Below the pieces are notes generated by a model. It was not told the DNA's origin. It saw only the letters and a program-made list of their open reading frames with translations, and did not search any database. The position numbers and the translations under genes are program-made. 64,000 nt of DNA, from contig CANNFT010000004.1 of the NCBI GenBank assembly GCA_947503895.1, forward strand, positions 388,871 through 452,870. The letters are read 5' to 3'. Shown piece after piece: positions 1-8,857 of the stretch (positions within the stretch are counted from its first letter, which is position 1; each line of letters begins with the position of its first letter). Source of the DNA: an uncultured Saccharospirillaceae bacterium. Its GTDB lineage: Bacteria; Pseudomonadota; Gammaproteobacteria; Pseudomonadales; Oceanobacteraceae.

Positions 1-221
1 TTTTTAAGGCTCTGATCGCCTAGCTGGATGGGCTCCAACGCCCCAGGAAGGTTCTGCCGAATGGCTTCTTGCTCTACCACCAAGGACGCCGCGTAGGAGC
101 GAAGAGGCAGTGCATAAATAACTGGCTGCTCCGGATTGAGCTGCATTTCTTCTGGTTTGGTACCAACTAGGTTGGTTTTTACCCACAGATTAAGCATCTT
201 ACGGGCAATTCGATTAAACAT
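1..221 (-). CDS. plsB: Glycerol-3-phosphate acyltransferase PlsB, N-terminal part (runs off the window)
   Basis: Only the first 73 codons or so are present; the gene continues beyond base 1. The frame starts at an ATG (complement of 219-221) and reads MFNRIARKML, then a stretch containing NPEQPVIYALP and LPGALEPIQLG. This matches the N-terminal region of gammaproteobacterial PlsB, where a basic helix is followed by a 'RPI-Y-LP' segment and a 'LP-PLEP' segment. PlsB is the membrane-associated enzyme that acylates sn-glycerol-3-phosphate at position 1, the first step of phospholipid synthesis. The catalytic HxxxxD block lies outside the window, so activity cannot be judged. Confidence 0.85.
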   Translation of the reverse strand, partial: MFNRIARKMLNLWVKTNLVGTKPEEMQLNPEQPVIYALPLRSYAASLVVEQEAIRQNLPGALEPIQLGDQSLK

Positions 222-764
222 GGAACGAATGGATCGCAAAGTTGTCACCTTGGTTCTGTTAAACACATATTTCTAAAATAGTCGTATAAAGGCAAAAATG
301 AGCCAGCGAATTGTAGCAGTAAATGCGTTGATGCCAACGGCTGATTGATCCAATGAAACTGGCATTAACGGTGAAGCGTTTACTCAGCGCACAGTTTCAG
401 CGATCAAATGTTTCGTCATTATACGACTTGAAGCGCATTGAGCTTCATATTGTAGAGTAGGTCAAAATGGTGCCGAGAATGGGGGGTTATGTGAGGCTTG
501 CCTATCGGTTTTACCATTCGCTATATTATGCGCGCCAATTTTTTACGTGTTGACTAAATAATAGGCGAGGGTTTAAGGGCGCGAAGTACACGAATAGAGC
601 GATACGATGGGAACAGACAAAAATGATCAACTATTTTGTTGGGGTTTAAGTCAGCCGCATCATTCGTTTTGTCTGGCGTAGAATCGTTTATTCCATGGTA
701 GATCTCGTTGCTTTGCTATAACCTCAACCTTTTCAGAATGTACGATCAATAATAGGAGTGGTCG
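222..764. other. Intergenic region between divergent plsB and ABC operon
   Basis: About 540 bases without a supportable gene, separating two divergently transcribed units. It must hold both promoters, but no clear sigma-70 pair or operator could be assigned by eye. A ribosome binding site (aggag, 753-757) precedes the ABC ATPase start. Confidence 0.5.
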
Positions 765-1730
765 ATGATTCGAGTGGAGAATCTCACCAAACGATTTGGC
801 GATTTTGTCGCTGTAAATGAGTTAAGTTTTAACGTTGCACCCGGTGAAGTGCTCGGATTTTTAGGGCCTAATGGCGCTGGAAAATCCACGACCATGAAAA
901 TGATTACCGGTTTTTTAGAAGCAACGTCCGGTAGCGTAAGCATATTTGATGTGGACGTAGCGCAATCTCCTTTAGAAGCCCAAAAAATGATGGGTTATCT
1001 GCCTGAAGGCGCACCTGCCTACGGGGAGATGACGGTTGCGGCGTTCTTAAACTTTATTGCGGAAGTTCGTGGTTTCAAAGGCGCAGAAAAGCAGCAGCGC
1101 ATTGACAAGGTGGTCAGCGAAGTTCAGCTTGGCAGTGTCTACAAGAAGCGTATCGAAACCTTATCAAAAGGATTTACTCGTCGTGTTGGGTTAGCACAAG
1201 CCTTAATCCATGACCCTAAAGTATTAATACTGGATGAACCAACAGACGGCCTTGACCCTAATCAAAAGCATCAAGTACGCCAACTGATTAAGGGCTTGGC
1301 CAAAGATAAAATCGTCATCATTTCTACTCACATACTCGAAGAAGTCAGTGCTGTATGTTCTCGCGCTTTGATCATCAGTGAGGGCAAGCTATTGCTAGAC
1401 GGTGAGCCGCAGCAACTGGAATCTCAATCCCGTTACCATAATGCCATCCAAGTCGACCTTGAAACAGAACAAGCCGCCGCGCTGGCGAAGCTAACGGCTT
1501 TAGCAGGCGTAGCATCGGTTGAAGAAATAGAATCGCAACGTTGCTTTGTTATTTTTCCTGAAGGCGGAAAAAACATACTGCCATCCGTTATCAGACTGTT
1601 AGATGAGCATCAGTGGTCTGTCACGAATGTTCATTTAGAGAAAGGGCGTTTGGATGATGTTTTCAGAAATGTGACGCTGTCATCCGGTGAACGTGTTAAC
1701 ACGCGCTTAGTAGAGGAGAAAGTAGCATGA
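765..1730 (+). CDS. ABC transporter ATP-binding protein, GldA-like
   Basis: This 321-residue ABC ATPase energises the exporter encoded with the next two genes. Walker A (GPNGAGKST, about residues 34-42), a divergent signature (LSKGFTRRVGLAQAL) and Walker B (VLILDEPTDGLDPNQ) are all visible, followed by the switch histidine in ISTHILEE. The C-terminal ~90 residues form the extension usual in GldA and NatA-like ATPases. It overlaps the permease gene by an ATGA junction, so the two are translationally coupled. In Bacteroidetes, GldA/GldF/GldG serve gliding motility; in proteobacteria the same trio is common, its substrate is unknown and gliding should not be assumed. Family assignment is secure; substrate is not. 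Confidence 0.88.
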   Translation: MIRVENLTKRFGDFVAVNELSFNVAPGEVLGFLGPNGAGKSTTMKMITGFLEATSGSVSIFDVDVAQSPLEAQKMMGYLPEGAPAYGEMTVAAFLNFIAEVRGFKGAEKQQRIDKVVSEVQLGSVYKKRIETLSKGFTRRVGLAQALIHDPKVLILDEPTDGLDPNQKHQVRQLIKGLAKDKIVIISTHILEEVSAVCSRALIISEGKLLLDGEPQQLESQSRYHNAIQVDLETEQAAALAKLTALAGVASVEEIESQRCFVIFPEGGKNILPSVIRLLDEHQWSVTNVHLEKGRLDDVFRNVTLSSGERVNTRLVEEKVA

Positions 1731-2458
1731 GTGCAGTGACAACGGTCATGAAGCGCGAATTGTATGGCTATTTCGCAACGCCCATCGCGTACGTTTTTAT
1801 CTTTATGTTCTTAGTGCTGGCGGGTGTATTCGCATTTTACTTAGGACACTTTTACGAAAAAGGACAAGCTGATTTATCGGCATTCTTTAATTTTCATCCT
1901 TGGTTATATCTATTCTTTATGCCTGCCATTGCTATGGGACTTTGGTCTCCTGAGCGTCAATTAGGCACAGTTGAATTATTAATGACGCTGCCCATTGGGC
2001 AACATCAAGCGGTATTGGGCAAATTCTTAGCCGCTTGGGTATTTGCTGGATTATCGCTCATATTGACGTTTCCTTTGTGGATCACGGTAGCCTATCTTGG
2101 TGATCCAGATAATGGTGTCATCGTCGCGGGTTATATTGGCAGCTGGTTAATGGCGGGCAGCTTCTTAGCCATTGGGAGCTGCATGTCAGCTTGTACGAAG
2201 AATCAAATCATTGCGTTTATTCTAACCGTTGTTGTGTGTTTTATTTTCATCGTCAGTGGCGTTTCAATGGTACTGGACGCTTTTGCATGGGCACCGCAAT
2301 GGATGGTGGACTTTGTTGCAGGGTTAAGTTTTCTAACTCGCTTTGAAGCCATTGCTCGAGGTGTCTTAGATATTCGAGACATCATTTATTTTATTGCCAT
2401 GATTGGGTTGTGGTTGTATCTCACCCAATGCGTCTTGCAACGCAATAAAGCACATTAA
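1727..2458 (+). CDS. ABC-2 type permease, GldF-like
   Basis: This 243-residue integral membrane protein has about six hydrophobic segments (roughly residues 18-40, 60-75, 95-120, 132-155, 160-185 and 218-235). It starts with the short cytoplasmic lead MKRELYGYFATPIAY, typical of GldF and related ABC-2 permeases, which insert a helix right after a 'KRE...YF-SP-AY' motif. It overlaps the ATPase gene by 4 bases and is followed 12 bases later by the GldG-like gene, so all three form one operon. It should form the membrane pore of the exporter. Substrate unknown. Confidence 0.88.
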   Translation: MSAVTTVMKRELYGYFATPIAYVFIFMFLVLAGVFAFYLGHFYEKGQADLSAFFNFHPWLYLFFMPAIAMGLWSPERQLGTVELLMTLPIGQHQAVLGKFLAAWVFAGLSLILTFPLWITVAYLGDPDNGVIVAGYIGSWLMAGSFLAIGSCMSACTKNQIIAFILTVVVCFIFIVSGVSMVLDAFAWAPQWMVDFVAGLSFLTRFEAIARGVLDIRDIIYFIAMIGLWLYLTQCVLQRNKAH

Positions 2459-2470
2459 GGAGGCTATGCA

Positions 2471-4288
2471 ATGAAATCACCTGTAGTTAAAGTGCTAGCG
2501 GCTTTCGTGGCCTTTATTTTAATTCTTGCAATCGCCAATCCATTGTTCAAACGATTGCGCCTCGACCTTACTGAACAGAGCGTTTACAGCCTATCTGATG
2601 GCACTAAAGCGATTATTGACAAGCTGGAACAACCAATCACATTGACGCTTTATTATTCTGACAAAGCCAGCGAAGACTTAACTGCACTGCGCAGTTACGC
2701 AACGCGTGTTAAGGAAGTTCTGGAGGAATATGTCATTCTTTCCGACAATAAAATTACCTTAAAAATAGTCGACCCAGAACCGTTTTCCGAGAACGAAGAT
2801 AAAGCGTCAGAATTTGGTTTACAGGCAGTACCGATTGCTACCGGAGATGATATTTACTTTGGTATGACGGCTGTGAACGAAAAAGGCGACGATGCGGTTA
2901 TTACGTTTTTCCAGCCAGACAAAGAAGCGTTTCTTGAATATGAAATCAGTGAGTTGGTTTACCGGTTGGGGCAAGCAAAAGAACCCGTTGTGGGTTTAGC
3001 CAGCACCTTGGATATTCGAGGTGGCTTTGACATGCAGCGCGGACAGCCGACACCACCTTGGATGATCTACGAGCAGCTAGATCAAATGTACGATGTGCGT
3101 TGGATTGATGAATCATTAGAAACCATCGATAGCGACATCGAACTGCTGGTATTAGTGCAACCAAAAGCATTGACTGAGGCAGCACAATATCAATTGGACC
3201 AATACGTCATGAAAGGCGGCAAATTAATTGTATTCGTTGACCCTAAAGCAGAAACCGCAACCCCTGACCCAGCTGAAGCTGAGGCCGGTGTGGATGACAG
3301 TCTTGCACCATTATTAGATGCTTGGGGAGTCGCGTATGACGCTCAGCAAGTCGTGACAGATGCTGAGTACGGATTGACGGTATCCATGGGGCAAGGACGC
3401 CCACCTGTTCGCCATGCAGGTTTGCTTGGCATTCAAATGGAAAGTTTGAACTCAGAAGAAATATCGACGGCCGACCTCGAAAATCTCAATTTGGCCAGCG
3501 CGGGTATATTAGCCGCTGCAGAGAATGCAACGACCAGCCTCAGCCCACTGATTTGGACATCTTCTATCGCTCAGCCAGTTGATTTAAATCGATACAACTT
3601 GATGCGTGACCCATCCGAGTTGTTAAGAGATTTCCAACCAACCGGTGAGAATTACACCTTGGCAGCTCGTATTAATGGACCTGCAAAAAGTGCATTTGAC
3701 CAGAAAGTCGGTGACGGTGAAGAAGAGCATGTTAAGGATAACGACAACTTGAATGTGCTGATTATCGCAGATACGGACTTACTGACAGACAGACTGTGGG
3801 TACAAGTCCAAAGTTTCTTTGGGCAGAGAGTTGCTCAGCCGTGGGCCGATAATGGCGCGTTTGTAAATAACTTGGTTGAGCAGTTCTTGGGTAGTTCTGA
3901 CTTGATCAGTATTCGCAGCCGCGGACGCTTTGGTCGCCCGTTTGAAGTTGTTCAAGACCTGCAAAGAGAAGCAGAAACCAAGTTTTTGGAAAGTGAACGT
4001 CAACTTCAGCAAGAGTTGGAGCAAACAGAAGCTAAACTCGCTGAACTTGAGCAGCAACGAGATAAAGAGAGTTTGACACTTTCACCAGAACAGGAAGCAG
4101 CGCTCAGTGCATTCCAAGATGAAAAATTAAAAATTCGTAAAGCGTTGAGGGATGTTCGCCACGAGCTCGATAAAGAGATAGACGGTTTAGGGAGTTGGTT
4201 AAAGCTACTGAACATTGCGGTCTTCCCGCTATTGCTCACTTTACTGGTCTTAGGCTTTGCCCACCTTCGCATTCGTCGAATTGGCTAG
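2471..4288 (+). CDS. GldG-like ABC transporter auxiliary protein
   Basis: A 605-residue protein with an N-terminal membrane anchor (about residues 8-26), a large periplasmic GldG/ABC-auxiliary domain, a long glutamine/glutamate-rich coiled coil (about residues 495-570) and a C-terminal membrane helix (about 582-600). The opening RLRLDLTEQSVYSLSDGTK is the characteristic GldG start, in which the domain follows the first helix directly. A strong Shine-Dalgarno (aaggaggc) precedes the ATG. Many proteobacterial versions of this operon add a fourth gene for a DUF4340 protein; it is absent here, where the next gene is on the opposite strand. Role: periplasmic partner of the exporter, mechanism undetermined. 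Confidence 0.85.
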   Translation: MKSPVVKVLAAFVAFILILAIANPLFKRLRLDLTEQSVYSLSDGTKAIIDKLEQPITLTLYYSDKASEDLTALRSYATRVKEVLEEYVILSDNKITLKIVDPEPFSENEDKASEFGLQAVPIATGDDIYFGMTAVNEKGDDAVITFFQPDKEAFLEYEISELVYRLGQAKEPVVGLASTLDIRGGFDMQRGQPTPPWMIYEQLDQMYDVRWIDESLETIDSDIELLVLVQPKALTEAAQYQLDQYVMKGGKLIVFVDPKAETATPDPAEAEAGVDDSLAPLLDAWGVAYDAQQVVTDAEYGLTVSMGQGRPPVRHAGLLGIQMESLNSEEISTADLENLNLASAGILAAAENATTSLSPLIWTSSIAQPVDLNRYNLMRDPSELLRDFQPTGENYTLAARINGPAKSAFDQKVGDGEEEHVKDNDNLNVLIIADTDLLTDRLWVQVQSFFGQRVAQPWADNGAFVNNLVEQFLGSSDLISIRSRGRFGRPFEVVQDLQREAETKFLESERQLQQELEQTEAKLAELEQQRDKESLTLSPEQEAALSAFQDEKLKIRKALRDVRHELDKEIDGLGSWLKLLNIAVFPLLLTLLVLGFAHLRIRRIG

Positions 4289-4300
4289 CCTTGATCCGCA

Positions 4301-4334
4301 GTTCGACACGCTGACAACGGTTAGCGTGTTGAAC
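4301..4334 (+). terminator. Stem-loop after the ABC operon
   Basis: Near-perfect inverted repeat: a 15-base left arm (gttcgacacgctgac) and right arm (gttagcgtgttgaac) around a 4-base loop, 12 bases past the GldG-like stop. There is no clear T run after it, so it is either a weak bidirectional terminator between converging genes or a dispersed palindromic repeat. Confidence 0.4.
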
Positions 4335-4398
4335 GGTTATCCATTCTAATGCCACTTCATTTCTTGCTGCGCTTCGGCAACAGGAAAACCCTTCCAGA

Positions 4399-4809
4399 TT
4401 ACAATCCTAAAAAGCGTGATCTGAGTGCTTCTGTGGGGACCATACACTGATCGGCTTTGCCGAACAGACGGTAGCGATGACGGGCAAATATTCGGTAGGC
4501 CATATCACGAAGCGGGCGCGGGATAATCTTAAGCGCATTGAATAGATACCAGTACCCCTGCAGATCTTTAGCAATTTCGAGCGCCGCGTCGCTCCAAAGG
4601 AAAGCTTTTCGGTGTTTGATTAACAGAAAGGTATCGATGCCGACATTAGGAATATCGTATTGAGCGATCAGTTCTTGAGCAAATGCACTCTGCATGGGGG
4701 TGAATACATAACGTTGCCCAGCATCTCGCCGAATAATGAAGTTGACGGCCCCATTGCAAAAATGACACTTCCCATCAAATACGACGATATGTTGCGGTGT
4801 GCCGATCAT
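4399..4809 (-). CDS. DCC1-like (DUF393) thiol-disulfide oxidoreductase family protein
   Basis: A small protein with the family signature FDGKCHFCNG near its N-terminus (D-x-x-x-C-x-x-C) and the usual downstream sequence RRDAG, FTPMQS and LLIKHRK. The family has a thioredoxin-like fold; a few members act in redox or lipid metabolism, but the physiological role is generally unknown. I chose the ATG at 4809 (MIGTPQH), 7 bases after the slyX stop, because the conserved domain begins right behind it. An upstream ATG at 4845 would overlap slyX and add 12 non-conserved residues. It forms a two-gene minus-strand unit with slyX. Confidence 0.8.
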   Translation of the reverse strand: MIGTPQHIVVFDGKCHFCNGAVNFIIRRDAGQRYVFTPMQSAFAQELIAQYDIPNVGIDTFLLIKHRKAFLWSDAALEIAKDLQGYWYLFNALKIIPRPLRDMAYRIFARHRYRLFGKADQCMVPTEALRSRFLGL

Positions 4810-4816
4810 AGTCGAA

Positions 4817-5032
4817 CTAATAATGCGGCGGTGGTGTTTCTTCATCAGCTGCCCTTATATTAGGACCTGCTAATTGAACCAGCTGAGTATTCATGTGCTT
4901 CATAGCCCGCTCCATCAGGGTTATCTGGGCTTGTTGGTGCGTGACGACGTCATTTAAGTCGTCCACCGTTTGTTCTAAAAACGCCATTCGGGTTTCGAGT
5001 TCGATCACTTGTTCTTGGTCGCTAGTAGCCAT
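4817..5032 (-). CDS. slyX: SlyX family protein
   Basis: A 71-residue acidic coiled-coil protein. The heptad pattern is clear in LETRMAFLEQTVDDLNDVV and continues through the TLMERAMKHM segment. It ends with the PPPHY tail that is diagnostic of SlyX. The family is widespread in gammaproteobacteria and its function is unknown; the name comes from a position beside slyD in E. coli, which is not conserved here. It is cotranscribed with the downstream DUF393 gene. Confidence 0.9.
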   Translation of the reverse strand: MATSDQEQVIELETRMAFLEQTVDDLNDVVTHQQAQITLMERAMKHMNTQLVQLAGPNIRAADEETPPPHY

Positions 5033-5145
5033 AGTTTCTATCGTATTGATTTTTAACGCTAATTCATATTAGATACGCAGACTTGGCTGATTGTACACCA
5101 AGGTTGCGTAACTACTAGTCATTTAAAGATTGAAGAAGGTTTGAA

Positions 5146-5661
5146 ATGCAAAACCAATTGGTTAAAAAAGCGTTAATTTGTTTGCTCATCGCAATACCTC
5201 TGCCCGCTATTATGGCGCTGCTTTTCGCAGTGGCTGGTGGTGCTCAAATTATCAACTTTGTTGATCCTGCCGTTAAAAATGCTTCAGGCGCGCCTATTGC
5301 ACTGTTTTTTCAACAGTCTGGTGCGTTTTTAGCCTATTTTGTTGCCGTTATTGTTGCTTTCGCAACCTTACTGGCTGCAACCAGCATGTTTCAGGTACAG
5401 CGTTTTCAACGTCGTGGTACAGGTACAGTGGTTGAAACAGAGGATGTTGAAGACGGTCGTGAGCGCGGTATGGTGAAGTGGTTTAATGTCAAAAAAGGCT
5501 TTGGCTTTATTACGCGTGATAATGGTGATGACGTATTCGTACATTTCCGTTCGATACGTGGCAGTGGTCATCGCTCATTAAGTGAAGGTCAGCCTGTTAA
5601 GTTCAGTGTTGTAGATGGTCAGAAAGGACTTCAAGCCGAAGACGTATCTGTTCTTCGCTAA
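5146..5661 (+). CDS. Membrane-anchored cold-shock-domain protein
   Basis: A 171-residue fusion. Residues about 8-32 and 62-84 are hydrophobic membrane segments, and residues about 107-171 form a complete cold-shock domain with both RNP motifs (KGFGFI and DVFVHF). Typical CspA proteins are about 70 residues and soluble; here the nucleic-acid-binding domain is tethered to the inner membrane and, if the N-terminus is inside, faces the cytoplasm. Possible roles include membrane-proximal RNA binding. Such proteins occur in other marine gammaproteobacteria, but I know of no assigned function. A strong terminator follows at 5721-5752. Confidence 0.82.
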   Translation: MQNQLVKKALICLLIAIPLPAIMALLFAVAGGAQIINFVDPAVKNASGAPIALFFQQSGAFLAYFVAVIVAFATLLAATSMFQVQRFQRRGTGTVVETEDVEDGRERGMVKWFNVKKGFGFITRDNGDDVFVHFRSIRGSGHRSLSEGQPVKFSVVDGQKGLQAEDVSVLR

Positions 5662-5720
5662 TGTCGCTGCAGCGTTTGCTCCGTTGTCTGTAGGAGCAAG
5701 CAAAGCGGAAGTCAGAACAG

Positions 5721-5752
5721 AAAAAAGCCCTGTCCGGTGACAGGGCTTTTTT
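5721..5752. terminator. Bidirectional rho-independent terminator
   Basis: aaaaaagccctgtc, a 4-base loop (cggt), then gacagggctttttt: a perfect GC-rich stem flanked by A and T runs. It serves both the cold-shock-domain gene on the plus strand and the converging response-regulator gene on the minus strand. Confidence 0.9.
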
Positions 5753-5781
5753 GCATTCGCGTGACTCTAATGTCAATGCGT

Positions 5782-7071
5782 CTATGTCTCAGCAGGAACA
5801 TCCTCTCGTTCGCCTCGTAAGACGAAGGCATTCAGTTCTCGCTTACAGCGGACTTCAATATCAATAAGCTTGTCGATGATGGGCACACTCAGAACAGTGC
5901 CTTTAGACACGAGGAGAACACCGTCTTGATTGATCAGGTCACGGCTGATGACTTCTCCGGGTATCAGTTCTCTCGTCTTGCGAATCCGATCATTAAGCTG
6001 GGTACTGGTATCCGTTAGCTTAGTAAGCAGTTTAGCGTACACTTTTTGAAGGTCAGGGTCGTATTTCGTGCCGCTATGTGCTGCTAAATACTCAATGGCG
6101 TCTGTGCCGCTGTATTTGTCCTTAAAGTACAAGCCGCTGCACAGCAAATGATAATCAATCACCATCCTTAATATCCGAGACCCTAGAGGGATTTTATTCG
6201 TTGCTAACCCGTCAGGTTGTCCGGTACCGTCGTAGTTTTCATACTGGTGTCGAATGAGATTAGCTGCATAGTCCAAGCTGCTCAGCGGTGTGAGCAGATC
6301 AGCTCCAATCTCAGCGTGTTTATAGTAATACTCCAATTCAGCTTTACTCAGCTCCATTAAGGGGCCATCTAATAGCTTTTCAGGGAAGGAGAGTTTCCCT
6401 AATTGATACAGGCGGGCGGCGTGTCGATATTCTGCCACCACTTTATTGCTTAATTTGAGAATTTTAGCCATCGCGACACTATGTCGAATAATGTCTTCGC
6501 TGATGACCCCTGAACTGGGTATTCTTAGGTGAATTAAATTGCTGATGATACGAATGGTGGTATTGAATTGTTGTACGACCGATTCCTTGGCCATGTCAGC
6601 CAAAGATGTAGCGTTCTCAAGGTCCTTGCTGACGGTATCTACTTGTGATTTTAACTGCTCGTATTCCTCGAAATTCACAGAGTTTGCGTCTATGGATTGT
6701 TTTTCTTTCCATTCCGCCATCACCGCATCTCGGAGTTGATTATTATCCCAGGGTTTGGTGAGGTACTGATGCACTTGGCCTTCATTGATGGCTCGGACCG
6801 TGCTGTCTTGATCGCTGTAACCGGTTAATAAAATCCTACGACTGCCAGGGCAAATATCACAGCTAAGTGCTAAAAAAGCTGCGCCATCCATCTCGGGCAT
6901 GCGCATATCAGAAATAATGACGTCAAAGTCTGTAGACTCTAACAGCTGCAACCCCTCTTGACCGCTATTGGCTGTACTGACTTCAAACTCTTCTCCTCTA
7001 AAGACCCGCTTGAGTGCAGTCAGCATTTGGCTTTCGTCGTCGACAAAAAGAATTTTGGCCGGTTGTGTCAT
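5782..7071 (-). CDS. Response regulator with degenerate HD-GYP domain (HnoD-like)
   Basis: A 429-residue protein: receiver domain at residues 1-120 (acidic DD at 11-12, phosphoacceptor D55 in IISDMRMP, K in TKPW), a linker coiled coil, then an HD-GYP-like domain. The catalytic residues are lost. Where active enzymes have HDIGK this one has YQLGK, and GYP is GQP in YDGTGQPDGL. It is therefore unlikely to hydrolyse cyclic di-GMP. In Shewanella oneidensis, HnoD is a response regulator with a degenerate HD-GYP domain, phosphorylated by the H-NOX kinase, that restrains the phosphodiesterase HnoB. The divergent neighbours here (HTH-receiver, H-NOX, kinase) fit that role. HnoB itself is not in the window. 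Confidence 0.85.
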   Translation of the reverse strand: MTQPAKILFVDDESQMLTALKRVFRGEEFEVSTANSGQEGLQLLESTDFDVIISDMRMPEMDGAAFLALSCDICPGSRRILLTGYSDQDSTVRAINEGQVHQYLTKPWDNNQLRDAVMAEWKEKQSIDANSVNFEEYEQLKSQVDTVSKDLENATSLADMAKESVVQQFNTTIRIISNLIHLRIPSSGVISEDIIRHSVAMAKILKLSNKVVAEYRHAARLYQLGKLSFPEKLLDGPLMELSKAELEYYYKHAEIGADLLTPLSSLDYAANLIRHQYENYDGTGQPDGLATNKIPLGSRILRMVIDYHLLCSGLYFKDKYSGTDAIEYLAAHSGTKYDPDLQKVYAKLLTKLTDTSTQLNDRIRKTRELIPGEVISRDLINQDGVLLVSKGTVLSVPIIDKLIDIEVRCKRELNAFVLRGEREDVPAET

Positions 7072-7543
7072 GTTTAGGTGCTCCAGTTCGGGCTGCCTCC
7101 CGAATTCGACGATTCCATATCCAGTCAGATAGCGGCCAATGCCCTAGGTGCAGTCATTGGTATTATCATGAAACTATAGCAGGTGAGGGCGTCACTGCGG
7201 CTTGCCTGCCACCTCTTCACCGTGCCACCGGACTCTGTAGGACGCATATCAGTGAAGCCATCAATATGCATTCAGTGAATATAAAAAAACCTGTCTAACC
7301 TGTCTAAGATTAAAAAAGTATAAAAATCACCTATTATTTAGACGATACACGACTATGTTAAGTAAATGCCGTTAAAGGCATTACACTGAAAGTGATCAGA
7401 TGAATTATCGGTTAACGCAGCGCAATGTTAGGGATGTACATTGTGCGTGATCAAAAATGTGAGCGGTCGGTCGAGAGTTTTGCTACTCATAGGGTCCCAA
7501 GAGTTGGACAGACCATGAATGAGCGGTAGGGAGTTGTGCAGCG
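7072..7543. other. Divergent intergenic region of the NO-signalling locus
   Basis: About 470 bases between the divergently transcribed HD-GYP-like and HTH-receiver genes. It includes a short tandem repetition, acctgtcta repeated near 7289-7305, in an AT-rich stretch. It presumably holds both promoters and the binding sites of the HTH-receiver protein. No site can be assigned with confidence. Confidence 0.4.
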
Positions 7544-8161
7544 GTGAAGCATAAAGTCGAAACCGAAGCAGTTTATACAACAGGCGAAGTGGCGCGCTTC
7601 ACGGGCGTCAACTTTCGCACCGTCATTAGGTGGATCGAAAGAGGTGAAATGGAAGGGTATAAATTGCCCGGACGTGGCGATCACCGAGTGACTCAATCGG
7701 CTCTCAAAAATTTTATGCTGCAACATCAAATCCCCATCCCGCAAGATTTAGAAACACCCCATGAAAATAACGCTTCTCGTCTAGCTTTAGTCGTGGATGA
7801 TGATGAGCAAATGGCCAAAGCGATCGCGCGTGTATTACGGCGTGACGGTTGGGAGACCTCTATCGCACTAGATGGATTTGAAGCAGGCCTAATAATGGTT
7901 GAAAAAAATCCTTTATTAATGACATTAGATTTAAAAATGCCTAGGTTGGATGGTGCACGTGTATTGGAATTAACTAGAGAAAAATACGATTCCGTTTCAT
8001 TAAAAATATTATTGATTTCTGGTCAAGACAAGGCAGACGTCTCACCAGAGATATTATCCTCAGCAGATGGCTATTTATCTAAACCCTTCGAAAACGAAGT
8101 GTTGTTAAGCACAGTACAGTCCTTTTTTCCTAGTTTTCAAGCGAAGGCTCGTTCGTCATGA
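7544..8161 (+). CDS. Excisionase/MerR-type HTH fused to receiver domain (HnoC-like regulator)
   Basis: A 205-residue protein. Residues about 10-60 form a winged HTH of the excisionase/BldC type (YTTGEVARFTGV, then RTVIRWIERGEMEGYKLPG and HRV). Residues 80-195 are a receiver domain with DDD at 85-87, phosphoacceptor D129 and the K of LSKPF. DNA-binding and phosphorylation domains in this order are unlike OmpR or NarL regulators. The position upstream of H-NOX and its kinase matches HnoC, the Shewanella response regulator that controls H-NOX locus transcription. The start is GTG, with the SD tagggag about 10 bases upstream; a GTG at 7536 is out of frame. Confidence 0.82.
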   Translation: MKHKVETEAVYTTGEVARFTGVNFRTVIRWIERGEMEGYKLPGRGDHRVTQSALKNFMLQHQIPIPQDLETPHENNASRLALVVDDDEQMAKAIARVLRRDGWETSIALDGFEAGLIMVEKNPLLMTLDLKMPRLDGARVLELTREKYDSVSLKILLISGQDKADVSPEILSSADGYLSKPFENEVLLSTVQSFFPSFQAKARSS

Positions 8162-8252
8162 ACGATAAAGCTGTTTGCATCGGCAGGAGAGTGGAACGAG
8201 GGAACAAAAGTTACATTATTAGCGAGAACGTATTTATTAAGAGGAGGCTCTT

Positions 8253-8804
8253 ATGCAAGGCATTATTTTTAACGCACTTGAAGATTTTGTATTGGAAAAA
8301 GCGGATATGGAGTTGTGGAACTCAATTATTGAAGATAGTGAGGTGGCCAGCGGTGGAGCCTACACTTTTGGCGTAAACTATGACGACGCAGAGATTGTCG
8401 CATTGGCCACAACCCTTTGCGAAAAATTAGGTGTGTCACTTCAAGACGGATTAGTACTGTTTGGTGAATACTTGTTCGATTATTTGGTCGAGCGCGGCCC
8501 TATCGAATTGCAATCCTACAAGAACACACAAGTTTTATTAACAGAACTCGAAGACGTGGTTCATAAAGATGTTAAGCGTATTCACCCTGAAGCCTATACA
8601 CCATTTTTTCACTATGAACCTAACACTGAATCCCAAGGTGAATTAAAGTATCAAAGCAAGCGACAATTATGTGCTGTAGCAGCGGGTTTAGTAAAGGGGG
8701 CTGCAAAACACTATAAACAATCTGTCGAACTTGAGCACACACAATGCATGCATGATGGGCATGATGAATGCATTTGGAAACTGACCTTTGCGGCTATGCA
8801 CTGA
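8253..8804 (+). CDS. hnoX: H-NOX heme nitric-oxide sensor
   Basis: A 183-residue stand-alone H-NOX protein, the usual length for bacterial NO sensors. The family start MQGIIFNALEDFV is intact. The proximal heme ligand is H104 in VVHKDVKRIHP, and the propionate-binding Y-x-S-x-R triad is Y133, S135, R137. The C-terminus has a Cys/His cluster (H162, C165, H167, H170, C173) like the zinc site described in Shewanella and Vibrio H-NOX, which has been linked to thiol redox sensing. A strong SD (aggagg) precedes the ATG. NO binding should change the activity of the kinase encoded next. Confidence 0.95.
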   Translation: MQGIIFNALEDFVLEKADMELWNSIIEDSEVASGGAYTFGVNYDDAEIVALATTLCEKLGVSLQDGLVLFGEYLFDYLVERGPIELQSYKNTQVLLTELEDVVHKDVKRIHPEAYTPFFHYEPNTESQGELKYQSKRQLCAVAAGLVKGAAKHYKQSVELEHTQCMHDGHDECIWKLTFAAMH

Positions 8805-8857
8805 TGATTCGATGAACAAATGCGACAAAAGTCAGCTTGTTATAAAGAGCGCTTCAA

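Noticed and set aside
4..186. Minus-strand 60-residue frame at the window start
   Set aside because: It lies in a wrong frame over the clear PlsB N-terminus.
765..4288. Gliding motility machinery
   Set aside because: GldA/F/G-like ABC trios are common in non-gliding proteobacteria and no other gliding genes are present.
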